This document shows positions 1 to 6,821 of a stretch of DNA of 20,651 bases, one piece after another (the first letter of the stretch is position 1; each line of letters opens with the position of its first letter). Origin of the DNA: Anaerolineaceae bacterium (GTDB lineage: Bacteria > Chloroflexota > Anaerolineae > Anaerolineales > Anaerolineaceae); NCBI GenBank assembly GCA_003158355.1, contig PMIV01000292.1:1-20651 (forward strand). The letters run 5' to 3'. The translations under genes were made by a program, and so were the position numbers. The notes beneath the pieces are model-generated. The model did no database searches and was not told the origin of the DNA. It was given only the letters and a program-made list of their open reading frames with translations.

Positions 1-255
1 GCCGTTCTTGAAGATCATCAGCGTCGGGATGCTGCTTACCCCGTAGCTGGCGGCGGTATTCGGGCTGTCGTCGATATTGATCTTGGCCACTTTCAGCGAG
101 CCGGCGTTCTCCTTGGCCAACTCCTCGACGATCGGCGCGATCATTCGGCAGGGACCACACCAGGGAGCCCAAAAATCTACAATCACAGGAATAGGCGATT
201 GCAAGACGGTCTTATCGAATGCTGCATCTGTTACATGAATAGGTTCATCAATCAT
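1..255 (-). CDS. trxA: thioredoxin, 3' end cut by window edge
   Basis: This is a thiol-disulfide oxidoreductase that reduces cytoplasmic protein disulfides. I translated it by hand on the minus strand: 85 codons are present, from an ATG at 253-255 to the window edge, so about 20-25 residues and the stop are missing. It shows the thioredoxin core: [13 protein letters not shown] around residues 25-37 with the WCGPC redox motif, then KINIDDSP, then the cis-proline loop [12 protein letters not shown]. The start is supported by an AGGAG about 8 nt upstream. It is the last visible gene of the minus-strand signalling operon, 67 nt below the response regulator. Oddity: bases 1-180 are about 59% G+C while 181-255 are about 42%, a sharp change inside one gene. 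The identity is certain from the motifs. Confidence 0.95.
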   Translation of the reverse strand, partial: MIDEPIHVTDAAFDKTVLQSPIPVIVDFWAPWCGPCRMIAPIVEELAKENAGSLKVAKINIDDSPNTAASYGVSSIPTLMIFKNG

Positions 256-289
256 TACTCACACTCCTAATATTATCTAAACAAGAGTA

Positions 290-295
290 ATTCTA
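290..295 (-). promoter_or_regulatory. possible -10 box upstream of thioredoxin gene
   Basis: On the minus strand this reads TAGAAT preceded by GGG, about 28 nt upstream of the predicted start site leader for trxA. No convincing -35 hexamer lies 16-18 nt upstream. It resembles the GGGG-TAAAAT box in front of recG. It would give trxA its own transcript in addition to read-through from the response regulator gene. Weak call. Confidence 0.3.
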
Positions 296-322
296 CCCTA
301 TTATTATTAATATTTCGTTGGA

Positions 323-1054
323 TTATTTCTTTTCATCTGTGCGCCGCTGAAAATCTACAAATCGGTAACCGACGCCGCGTTCGGTTAATATATAGATCGG
401 GTTGGCCGGATCCTTTTCAAGTTTTTGGCGCAGGTAATTAACATATAAGCGCACATAATGCGGCTCATCCCGATATTCATATCCCCATACTTTGGAGAGG
501 ATCTGATCATAGGTTAATACCCAACCAGCGTTTTGAACCAGGTGATAGAGCAAGCGGTATTCGGTCGGACGCAATTTGACCAATTCGCCATCCAGCCAGA
601 CTTCTCTGCGGCCAAAATCGAGCTTTAAATGTTCGTCCACATCAATTAATTCTTTGGTACCTGTACCAGGGGCTTCCGTACGGCGTAGAACAGCTTTCAC
701 CCTGCTGACTAATTCTCTCGGACTGAAAGGTTTGGTGATATAGTCATCAGCGCCTAATTCCAGACCTTTGACGCGGTCATCTTCTTCCCCTTTTGCAGTC
801 AACATGATCACAGGCACAGCACTGACCTCACGGATCAATTGCAACACTTCAAAACCATCAATATCTGGCAGCATCACATCCAGCAATACAACATCCGGCA
901 TTTGATCGCGCAGCGCCTGTACAGCCTGCATTCCTTTGTAAACTTCAATGACAAGAAACCCATCGTGTTCCAGGTTCAAACGAATAAATCGAGCCATGCG
1001 CTCTTCGTCATCGACAACTAATATCTTTTTGTTGCGGTATGATTCATCTGGCAT
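323..1054 (-). CDS. OmpR/PhoB-family response regulator, orphan
   Basis: This is a cytoplasmic two-component transcription factor of 243 residues, a normal length for the family. The receiver domain (about 10-125) has every functional residue: acidic pair D15/D16, phospho-acceptor D59 in LLDVMLPD, switch Thr86 and K108 in ITKPF. A winged-helix DNA-binding domain follows (about 140-235), ending in the typical ERGVGYRF. No histidine kinase is encoded in the window. The gene starts only 3 nt after the stop of the 79-residue gene (TAA-CCT-ATG), so translation is probably coupled and it belongs to the kinase/PP2C/FHA operon. It may be phosphorylated by a distant sensor kinase or be influenced by the Ser/Thr kinases here; the second idea is inference only. 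DNA targets cannot be predicted. Confidence 0.95.
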   Translation of the reverse strand: MPDESYRNKKILVVDDEERMARFIRLNLEHDGFLVIEVYKGMQAVQALRDQMPDVVLLDVMLPDIDGFEVLQLIREVSAVPVIMLTAKGEEDDRVKGLELGADDYITKPFSPRELVSRVKAVLRRTEAPGTGTKELIDVDEHLKLDFGRREVWLDGELVKLRPTEYRLLYHLVQNAGWVLTYDQILSKVWGYEYRDEPHYVRLYVNYLRQKLEKDPANPIYILTERGVGYRFVDFQRRTDEKK

Positions 1055-1057
1055 AGG

Positions 1058-1297
1058 TTACTCTCTCACAAAACTGATAATTTGTTCATCCTGTGCTCCA
1101 GGAACGACCTCAATTAAGGTGATTTTGTGAATCGGCCAAATCACTTGCGTCACATTTTGATCGAGATAAGTGAGGTCTTTACCATCCTTACGCCTTGGAT
1201 TCTTGATGAAAATCAGCGTATCATTTTTTTGCGGTAAATCTTCAACCTCGCCAATCACGGCTTCTTCACTTGCCAAATGCACAATAATTGTCGGCAT
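1058..1297 (-). CDS. small protein of unknown function
   Basis: I do not recognise this 79-residue protein. It has no signal peptide, membrane segment or cysteines. It looks like a compact, mostly beta protein (alternating hydrophobics such as TIIVHL, DTLIFI, KITLIEVV) with a basic turn at PRRKDGKD. The gene is real rather than a shadow: it has an AAGGTG ribosome site 5 nt before the ATG, lies 8 nt after the FHA gene stop, and ends 3 nt before the response regulator ATG. Its position between the phosphopeptide reader and the response regulator suggests a role in the same pathway, for example as a small adaptor. That is inference from position only. Confidence 0.8.
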   Translation of the reverse strand: MPTIIVHLASEEAVIGEVEDLPQKNDTLIFIKNPRRKDGKDLTYLDQNVTQVIWPIHKITLIEVVPGAQDEQIISFVRE

Positions 1298-1305
1298 TAT
1301 TCACC

Positions 1306-1824
1306 TTATTGAATGATGATTATTTGTATCTTTAATTTACCCAATGCAATGGTATCGCCATGACTGATTGGATAATCAACATGAGGTACGATTTTTTGCC
1401 CATTTACCCGCGTTCCATTCGATGAGCCTAAATCTGTAACCACGATATCTTTATTTACAATCCGTAAAGCAGCATGCAAACGAGATACACCCAGCGAAAA
1501 AGCATCAAACGGGGTTAAATCCACGTCAGGTAATATAGGTTGACCTTCAACTGTTCGTCCCAGAGTAAATTCATTCCTATCTTTCAAATGAACGACCTGG
1601 CCGCTGTCAACAATATGCAAGGAAATACTTGGTTCACTGGTTTTTCCCATTTTAAAGCTATTGCTAACCGGAGGAACAACTCCCTTTGGCTCAAGCAGAT
1701 CAGAGGGAGTCTTTTTTATTGTCCGAGTGTTTAACACATCTATAACCACCAGTTGTGCGCCGCATTCGCTGCAAAATAATGCCCCTTGAAGTTCTTTATG
1801 TTGGCAATTTGGGCAAATGATCAT
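1306..1824 (-). CDS. zinc-ribbon and FHA-domain phosphothreonine reader
   Basis: This is a 172-residue cytoplasmic adaptor. Residues 1-24 form a zinc ribbon, with two CxxC knuckles at C4/C7 and C18/C21. Residues about 75-172 form an FHA domain with the conserved core: GR at 89-90, SRLH at 114-117 and SSNGT at 134-138. FHA domains bind phosphothreonine peptides, so the natural ligands are targets of the kinases encoded nearby. The linker has threonines (T33, T35, T39). By analogy with mycobacterial GarA these could be kinase targets that switch the FHA domain by self-binding, but no motif proves this. The gene starts 16 nt after the J/vWA gene with AAAAGGAA upstream of the ATG. The domain assignment is very secure; the partner is inferred. 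Confidence 0.93.
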   Translation of the reverse strand: MIICPNCQHKELQGALFCSECGAQLVVIDVLNTRTIKKTPSDLLEPKGVVPPVSNSFKMGKTSEPSISLHIVDSGQVVHLKDRNEFTLGRTVEGQPILPDVDLTPFDAFSLGVSRLHAALRIVNKDIVVTDLGSSNGTRVNGQKIVPHVDYPISHGDTIALGKLKIQIIIIQ

Positions 1825-1840
1825 AAATCAAATTCCTTTT

Positions 1841-3304
1841 TCATGGATTACTGGGAGCCAAAAGTTTTTTAGTTCCATATTTCAACTCTTTTTCGCCATC
1901 TTTACTGAATTTATGTGTTTTCAGAATTACTTCTGATTCCGAAAGAACCCGAGTAGCTAATTGCACCTCACCATCTGCGAGTAGTCTGGATGCGAGAAAA
2001 TTGAGTCTTTTAGTAGCATGTTTAAAACTGCCTACCTTCACATCTTCTCGAGACCGTTCTTGCATCTGATAAAGGGTTATTTTAGATAATGCCCGAACAA
2101 TCTCAACCGGTGGTTTTTCTTCAACAATTTCTGTTGAAACCGGCAAGACCACATTCGGAAAAAGTCTCGCATTCATCTGTTTTTCGTGAGGCAATTCCAT
2201 TTTAATTTGCCCTTTTAATAATTCTACGTCCTTATCTTTTTTAATCAAGGGATGAATTAAAAATTCCATCAGAAATATTGATTTTTTGCCAAAATAGAGG
2301 TCACCCAGCAAAATTCTTCTCTCTTGAGTGGGATACTGAATTATGTTTGGCTCCAACTGAAACAAGAACCTTAGTTCTGCCCTTTGATCTTTTTCCAAAT
2401 GAAGAGACATTTTTCTTGCATAAACATAGTCAATGGAATTGAACAATCTCTGTAAATATTGAAAAAGTGCCTCTTTTGAATTCACAAATAAGGTGCTGCC
2501 GCCGGTAATTGCCGTCAATTTCTCTAAAAAAGTTTCATTCCATTCATTGCCGATACCCATCGCGCTGATCATAATTCCTTGCTCGGCCGCTTGCTGGGCT
2601 ATTTTGTAACAATCCTCTTCGTCTCCATAGGTATGTCCATCCGTCAAAAGAATCACATAACGGGGAGACCCTTTTTCATCCCCCTGCCAGAGTAAATCAA
2701 TGCCAGCCTGTAAACCTTTCTTGATCTCGGTGCCGCCTTGCGTTGAAACCTGAGAAAGTTTTTCTTCAATTATTGACCGGTTAGCAATTTGAGTAGGCGG
2801 TAAAAATATATTTGCTTCGTCGCTAAAAGTAACAATTGAAAGATAATCTTGTGGGTTGAGAGTTGGCAAGACACGATTCACATTCGCCTTGACCATATCC
2901 ATGCGATGCCCTTGCATTGAGGTGGATTGATCTATCACAAGACAAACATTCACGTTTGGACTCTTTACTTCTTCATTCATCTTTAGGCATTCAATTTCTA
3001 ATAGTGCATAGGCCAGTTGATCTTCATTAATCCTGGGAATTGATTTACGACTGGTAAAAATCTTCAACCTTGTGACTGGTTGAGCGAATTGCTCTTCATT
3101 GAGTAATAGGTCAAATTCTTTCCGCTTGACCGGATCTTTTAAGGTGTTAAAAGCTTCTTGAATCGCAATAAATTGTTCCGTTGACTCTTTATTCTGATTA
3201 TGATCTGGATGAACTTTGCTTGCCTGTTCATGGTATGCTCTTTTGATTTCATCAAAAGTTGCGTCTCTATTAACCCCAATTGTTTCGTAATAATCTACAA
3301 CCAT
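1841..3304 (-). CDS. J-domain / von Willebrand A fusion protein
   Basis: This is a 487-residue soluble protein with an unusual architecture. Residues 4-68 are a DnaJ-type J domain with an intact HPD (32-34), the motif that stimulates Hsp70 ATPase; the Gly/Phe and zinc-finger regions of true DnaJ are absent. Residues about 118-300 are a vWA domain with a complete metal-ion site: DQSTS at 125-129 (D125, S127, S129), T192 in GGTEI and D222 in LLTDG. The remainder is beta-rich, then a helical C-terminal segment. vWA domains scaffold multiprotein complexes, so this could bring DnaK/Hsp70 to a phospho-regulated assembly. It lies 12 nt after the PP2C gene and 16 nt before the FHA gene. The domains are seen directly; the chaperone link is inference from the intact HPD. 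Confidence 0.92.
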   Translation of the reverse strand: MVVDYYETIGVNRDATFDEIKRAYHEQASKVHPDHNQNKESTEQFIAIQEAFNTLKDPVKRKEFDLLLNEEQFAQPVTRLKIFTSRKSIPRINEDQLAYALLEIECLKMNEEVKSPNVNVCLVIDQSTSMQGHRMDMVKANVNRVLPTLNPQDYLSIVTFSDEANIFLPPTQIANRSIIEEKLSQVSTQGGTEIKKGLQAGIDLLWQGDEKGSPRYVILLTDGHTYGDEEDCYKIAQQAAEQGIMISAMGIGNEWNETFLEKLTAITGGSTLFVNSKEALFQYLQRLFNSIDYVYARKMSLHLEKDQRAELRFLFQLEPNIIQYPTQERRILLGDLYFGKKSIFLMEFLIHPLIKKDKDVELLKGQIKMELPHEKQMNARLFPNVVLPVSTEIVEEKPPVEIVRALSKITLYQMQERSREDVKVGSFKHATKRLNFLASRLLADGEVQLATRVLSESEVILKTHKFSKDGEKELKYGTKKLLAPSNP

Positions 3305-3316
3305 TAATTTAACCTA

Positions 3317-4234
3317 TTACCCTTGAAATTTAACCAATATGACGCTGATGTTGTCTGGTCCGCCATTTTTGTTTGCCAAATTGATCATTTCTTTACAGGC
3401 CAAAGCAGGATCAGATTGAGAAGAAATGGATCGGTAAAGATCAGCTTCAGCTACTACTCCCCATAAACCGTCTGAGCAAAGCATTAAATGGCCGCTTTTT
3501 GGAATCTGATGCGTTTGCACATCTGGGTATACTGGTTCAGCCTGCCCTATTGCTTTCAAAAGAACGTTCCGGTGAGGATGATTTTTAGCTTCAGCTTCTG
3601 TAATTTCTTCGAGGTCGATCATTCGTTGCACTAAAGAATGATCTTTTGTTAATCTTTGAATCCTTCCATCTGGATAGATGAAATAAGCACGACTATCACC
3701 AACATGAGCGATTGTTACTTGTTCTCCAAGGATAAGCGCGATTGTAAGGGTGGTTCCACCCCCGGGGGCATAACGGACCACGTTTTTTTGCACTTCATTG
3801 ACCGCATGCTCGATAGTTTCTTGTAAACTTTCTTCCATTGGGTCAGGATTATTCTCTAACAGATGAGTATAAATTTTATTGATCAAAATTCGGGCAACAG
3901 TTCTGGCTGCCACTGCCGATGCGATTTCACCGTTTAAATGGCCACCCATCCCGTCAGCAACAACACATAGTCCAAAAGGAACATCATTCCTGCCATCCGC
4001 AAGTATGGAACTCATAGAGAAAATGGTATCTTCATTGTGATCTCGCTGAAGTCCAACTGATTGTCCACATCCGATAAGAAATTGAGGAGGCCGTAATGCC
4101 ACGTTTGCAAAAGAGACTGCCTTTAACTGATCTTCACTTAATGGAGTTGTTTGAACCATGGTCACACCAGGTTCAAATTGTTCCGAGGATTTTTCCTTTT
4201 TTAATTTAAAAATATTCTTCAAAATATTATTCAC
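3317..4234 (-). CDS. PP2C-family Ser/Thr protein phosphatase
   Basis: This is a metal-dependent phosphatase that reverses Hanks-kinase phosphorylation. It is 305 residues long, with about 50 extra N-terminal residues (a lysine-rich start, then a linker) before the catalytic core. The metal-binding motifs are complete: RDHNED at 64-69, DGMGGH at 94-99, HVGDSRAY at 177-184, SDGLW at 254-258 and GGPDN at 291-295. There is no membrane segment, so it is cytosolic. The start codon is GTG at 4232-4234, supported by a strong AGAGGAGGA just upstream. It lies 24 nt after the propeller kinase gene and 12 nt before the J/vWA gene. It is the only phosphatase in the window, so it may also serve the membrane kinase at 6822. 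Confidence 0.95.
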   Translation of the reverse strand: MNNILKNIFKLKKEKSSEQFEPGVTMVQTTPLSEDQLKAVSFANVALRPPQFLIGCGQSVGLQRDHNEDTIFSMSSILADGRNDVPFGLCVVADGMGGHLNGEIASAVAARTVARILINKIYTHLLENNPDPMEESLQETIEHAVNEVQKNVVRYAPGGGTTLTIALILGEQVTIAHVGDSRAYFIYPDGRIQRLTKDHSLVQRMIDLEEITEAEAKNHPHRNVLLKAIGQAEPVYPDVQTHQIPKSGHLMLCSDGLWGVVAEADLYRSISSQSDPALACKEMINLANKNGGPDNISVILVKFQG

Positions 4235-4258
4235 AGATCCTCCTCTAGATTCACAAAA

Positions 4259-6157
4259 TTAAGCCATGAACGCATATACTTTGTGATCAGTTGATCCGAC
4301 ATAAATCACATCGTTAAATGCTGTCGCACTTCCTGTAATTGCTCCACCCGAAATAAATTTCCAGCGCAGTCTTCCACTCGCATAATCGATGCTGTAAAAA
4401 CTTCCGCTCGCGGTGCCGCAATAGATTGCATCTTTATAAATAAATGGAGACCCGCTCACCTGGTGATCACATTTATATCTCCATTGTTCGCGTGAGCTGG
4501 ATTTATCGACGCAATAGAGAAAATTATCTGCAGAACCAAAAATAAGTGAGTTTTCTCCCAATGCAGGTGAAGAGACCGAACCCTTTGCCATTCGAAAACG
4601 CCAAATCACCCAACCAGATTTTGCATCCAATGCATAAAAATTTGCATCCTGAGAAGCGAAATAAACTATTCCATCAGCTACGATCGGTGATGATGTTACC
4701 GGACGTTTTGTTAAATAACGCCATTTAATACTGCCGCGATAATCCGAACAAATAAATTCATTTGCTTCGCATCCAAAATAGATCATATCTTTCGTTAAAA
4801 ATGGGGAGGACCGAACGGGGCCTCCTGTATGAATTTCCCAACTCTTCTGGAAAGTTGAAATATTCACAGCATAAAGATTACCATCATCTGATCCGATAAA
4901 GATGTGTCCTTCAGCAATTTTTGGAGAACAATGGATTGCGCCGTTTGTTAAGAATTCCCATAAGAACTTCCCGGTTCGAGCCTGAACAACATATAACTTA
5001 TTGTCAGCACTGCCAAAAAAGACACTATTTTCTGCGACCAGCGGTTTTGCTACAATTCCACCTTTTGTGGCAAATTTCCACAGAAATTGCCCTTTTGTGG
5101 CATCAAGTGCATATAAATTATTGTCATAAGACCCAACATAAAGCAACCCATTATCGACTGTTGGCGTCCCCCGGATCTCATCTTCACATTCGAACCACCA
5201 CAAAGGTTTCACGTCTTGCTCGGAGAGGGAAAGGTTGTTAGATCCAGAACGCGGTAAAGCCCCTGTTCTCCTGGCTAATGCAACGAGAGCTGCCTTCATT
5301 TCAGATGCATTGGCAAAACGATCCGCAGGGTTATATTCCAAAGCAGTATTGATAATAGTCTCCAGTTCTTTAGAAACCAAAGGATTGATCTGCCGAATCT
5401 GCCTTTCGCCAAACGAAAAAGGCGTCTCCAACCTAGGGTCACGGTGGGTTAAGAGATGGTGCATGGTCGCACCCAACGCATAGATATCTGTTTGTAAGGT
5501 AGCATCTCCGCGGTATTGTTCCGGGGGAGAGTAACCTTCGGTTCCAATCATTGTGCCTTTCTGCCCGGTTTTGAACATTTTAGCAATACCAAAGTCAACC
5601 AGAACCACATGATTGCTCTGGTTGATCATGATATTCGAAGGTTTAACATCTCTAAAGATGATCGGCTCAGGTTTATGTGTATGTAAATACTCAAGCACAT
5701 CACATATTTGGATCGACCAAATAATTACTTGATCTTCATTGATAGGTTCTAGCGATGATTTGAGAATTGCTTCAAGATCTTTGCCGTTAATATATTCCAG
5801 AACCAGGTAAGATCGATTCTCATGAGAGAAAAAATCATAAATTTTTGGTATCGACGGGTGATTTAAAGTGACTAAAATATTTGCTTCGCGTTCAAAGTTC
5901 TTAACGATTGTCTTCCGCACCACTGGGTCGGGAGCCTGGTTGATCATTTCTTTTACAGCGACTAATTTAATTACATTTGGAAAATGGAGATCTCGCGCGC
6001 GATAGACTGACCCCATTCCCCCAACACCGATCACGTCTTGAATTTGATAACGTTCTGCCAGAACAACACCTGAATGTAATTGTAAAAAAGTTCCAGTGTC
6101 ATTATCGAGTGTTTCGGTGATCTTCCTCGTCCCGGGTTGGTCTTGTGGCAATTCCAT
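4259..6157 (-). CDS. Ser/Thr kinase fused to PQQ-like beta-propeller
   Basis: This is a 632-residue soluble protein kinase and the first gene of the operon. The kinase domain (about 37-295) has a glycine loop GVGGMGS at 44-50, K69, E91, catalytic D170 in FRDVKPSN (His of HRD replaced by Phe), N175, DFG at 188-190 and a PPEQ activation-loop end. Residues about 315-632 hold PQQ-like repeats of the form YVGS-DNxLYALDA-TGxxLWKF. I count seven complete repeats plus an eighth split between the N-terminal KPLWW strand and the C-terminal YVGSTDHKVYAF, as expected for a closed eight-blade ring. There is no transmembrane helix between kinase and propeller, unlike many sensor kinases, so the propeller is probably a cytosolic ligand or protein-docking platform. 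A GAGG site precedes the ATG. Confidence 0.94.
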   Translation of the reverse strand: MELPQDQPGTRKITETLDNDTGTFLQLHSGVVLAERYQIQDVIGVGGMGSVYRARDLHFPNVIKLVAVKEMINQAPDPVVRKTIVKNFEREANILVTLNHPSIPKIYDFFSHENRSYLVLEYINGKDLEAILKSSLEPINEDQVIIWSIQICDVLEYLHTHKPEPIIFRDVKPSNIMINQSNHVVLVDFGIAKMFKTGQKGTMIGTEGYSPPEQYRGDATLQTDIYALGATMHHLLTHRDPRLETPFSFGERQIRQINPLVSKELETIINTALEYNPADRFANASEMKAALVALARRTGALPRSGSNNLSLSEQDVKPLWWFECEDEIRGTPTVDNGLLYVGSYDNNLYALDATKGQFLWKFATKGGIVAKPLVAENSVFFGSADNKLYVVQARTGKFLWEFLTNGAIHCSPKIAEGHIFIGSDDGNLYAVNISTFQKSWEIHTGGPVRSSPFLTKDMIYFGCEANEFICSDYRGSIKWRYLTKRPVTSSPIVADGIVYFASQDANFYALDAKSGWVIWRFRMAKGSVSSPALGENSLIFGSADNFLYCVDKSSSREQWRYKCDHQVSGSPFIYKDAIYCGTASGSFYSIDYASGRLRWKFISGGAITGSATAFNDVIYVGSTDHKVYAFMA

Positions 6158-6189
6158 GATTCCTCAAAATTATATTAATGATAGTTAAA

Positions 6190-6218
6190 ATTATAAGCGC
6201 CAATGGATTGAGTTGCAA
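6190..6218 (-). promoter_or_regulatory. promoter of the kinase/PP2C/J-vWA/FHA operon
   Basis: On the minus strand a TTGCAA -35 (6213-6218) and a consensus TATAAT -10 (6190-6195) are separated by exactly 17 nt. Transcription would start near 6183, giving a leader of about 26 nt that contains the GAGG ribosome site of the kinase gene. A second TATAAT at 6169-6174 is too close to the ATG to leave that site intact. The -35 lies inside a 12-bp perfect palindrome at 6210-6221, a possible operator. Confidence 0.6.
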
Positions 6219-6221
6219 CTC
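6210..6221. promoter_or_regulatory. 12-bp palindrome over the operon -35 box
   Basis: GAGTTGCAACTC is a perfect inverted repeat centred on the -35 hexamer of the kinase operon promoter. A dimeric repressor bound here would block RNA polymerase. No regulator family is implied by the sequence, and a palindrome this short can occur by chance. Confidence 0.35.
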
Positions 6222-6284
6222 GAAAGGGGATAAATATTTACCTATTAATTCTTATCCACCTAATAGGATCACATCTCGATTGAT

Positions 6285-6755
6285 CTATTGGCCTTCAATT
6301 AAACTCAAATAATCTGCCGCTGCCCACCCCTGCCGTTTTTGGTCATAAGGGGTCACTAACTTCCACCAGATCAACCCATCCTGTGAAACCGGCCCATCAA
6401 TCACCTGAAACGCTTCAGATTCACTGGCTAAAAAATATTTCATATTGTTTTTAAGTCCCGGTTCTTCGCGAATCTTTAGACCTGCGCCTGAAGTACCAGA
6501 AATTTGCACATAAATATTTAGATGGATACCTTTCAAATCTCCAAACGATGGATTCAAAGTCGGGGTTGGGGTTGCCACCAACAAAGATAAATCTTGGGTC
6601 GGAATCGATCCAGGTGCAAGTATCGTCAAATATGCAGTCGGTTGGTTAATCGTTGTCTTTTGATAGGCAATGCCATTTAGCAAGAGTATTCCATAAACCA
6701 CAACAACCACCGCAAAAACAATTGCTCCAATAACGACACGTTTATTAATTACCAT
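6285..6755 (-). CDS. membrane-anchored extracytoplasmic SH3b protein
   Basis: This is a 156-residue protein with an uncleaved-looking N-terminal membrane helix at about 7-29, preceded by NKR. There is no lipobox cysteine. A Thr/Pro-rich linker follows, then a bacterial SH3-like domain at about 75-156 (LKIREEPG ... GLIWWKLVTP ... GWAAADYL). SH3b domains usually bind cell-wall peptides or glycans outside the membrane. The ribosome site GGAG lies 5 nt before the ATG. It is transcribed divergently from the membrane kinase at 6822, with only 66 nt between the start codons. That kinase has a membrane helix but no external domain, so this protein could act as its sensor in trans (inference). It is separated by 127 nt from the operon downstream on the same strand. 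Confidence 0.88.
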   Translation of the reverse strand: MVINKRVVIGAIVFAVVVVVYGILLLNGIAYQKTTINQPTAYLTILAPGSIPTQDLSLLVATPTPTLNPSFGDLKGIHLNIYVQISGTSGAGLKIREEPGLKNNMKYFLASESEAFQVIDGPVSQDGLIWWKLVTPYDQKRQGWAAADYLSLIEGQ

Positions 6756-6775
6756 TTTTTCTCCATCACAGATGA

Positions 6776-6781
6776 ATTATA
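6776..6781 (-). promoter_or_regulatory. -10 box for the SH3b gene
   Basis: The minus strand reads TATAAT about 21 nt upstream of the SH3b ATG. There is no clear -35 element. It lies back to back with the plus-strand box at 6809-6814, so the two divergent genes share one short control region. Confidence 0.45.
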
Positions 6782-6805
6782 AACGAAAGCCGCTCGGGGT
6801 GGCTG

Positions 6806-6814
6806 TGATATAAT
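6806..6814 (+). promoter_or_regulatory. extended -10 promoter giving a leaderless kinase mRNA
   Basis: TGATATAAT matches the extended -10 pattern TGn-TATAAT. The box ends 7 nt before the ATG at 6822, so transcription should start at or next to the A of the start codon. No Shine-Dalgarno sequence is present, which agrees with a leaderless transcript. Confidence 0.6.
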
Positions 6815-6821
6815 CCCAAAT

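Noticed and set aside
1841..6157. A tellurite-resistance ter operon
   Set aside because: Kinase, PP2C and vWA genes resemble the TerY-P triad, but no terB, terC, terD or related genes are present, so only the analogy is kept.
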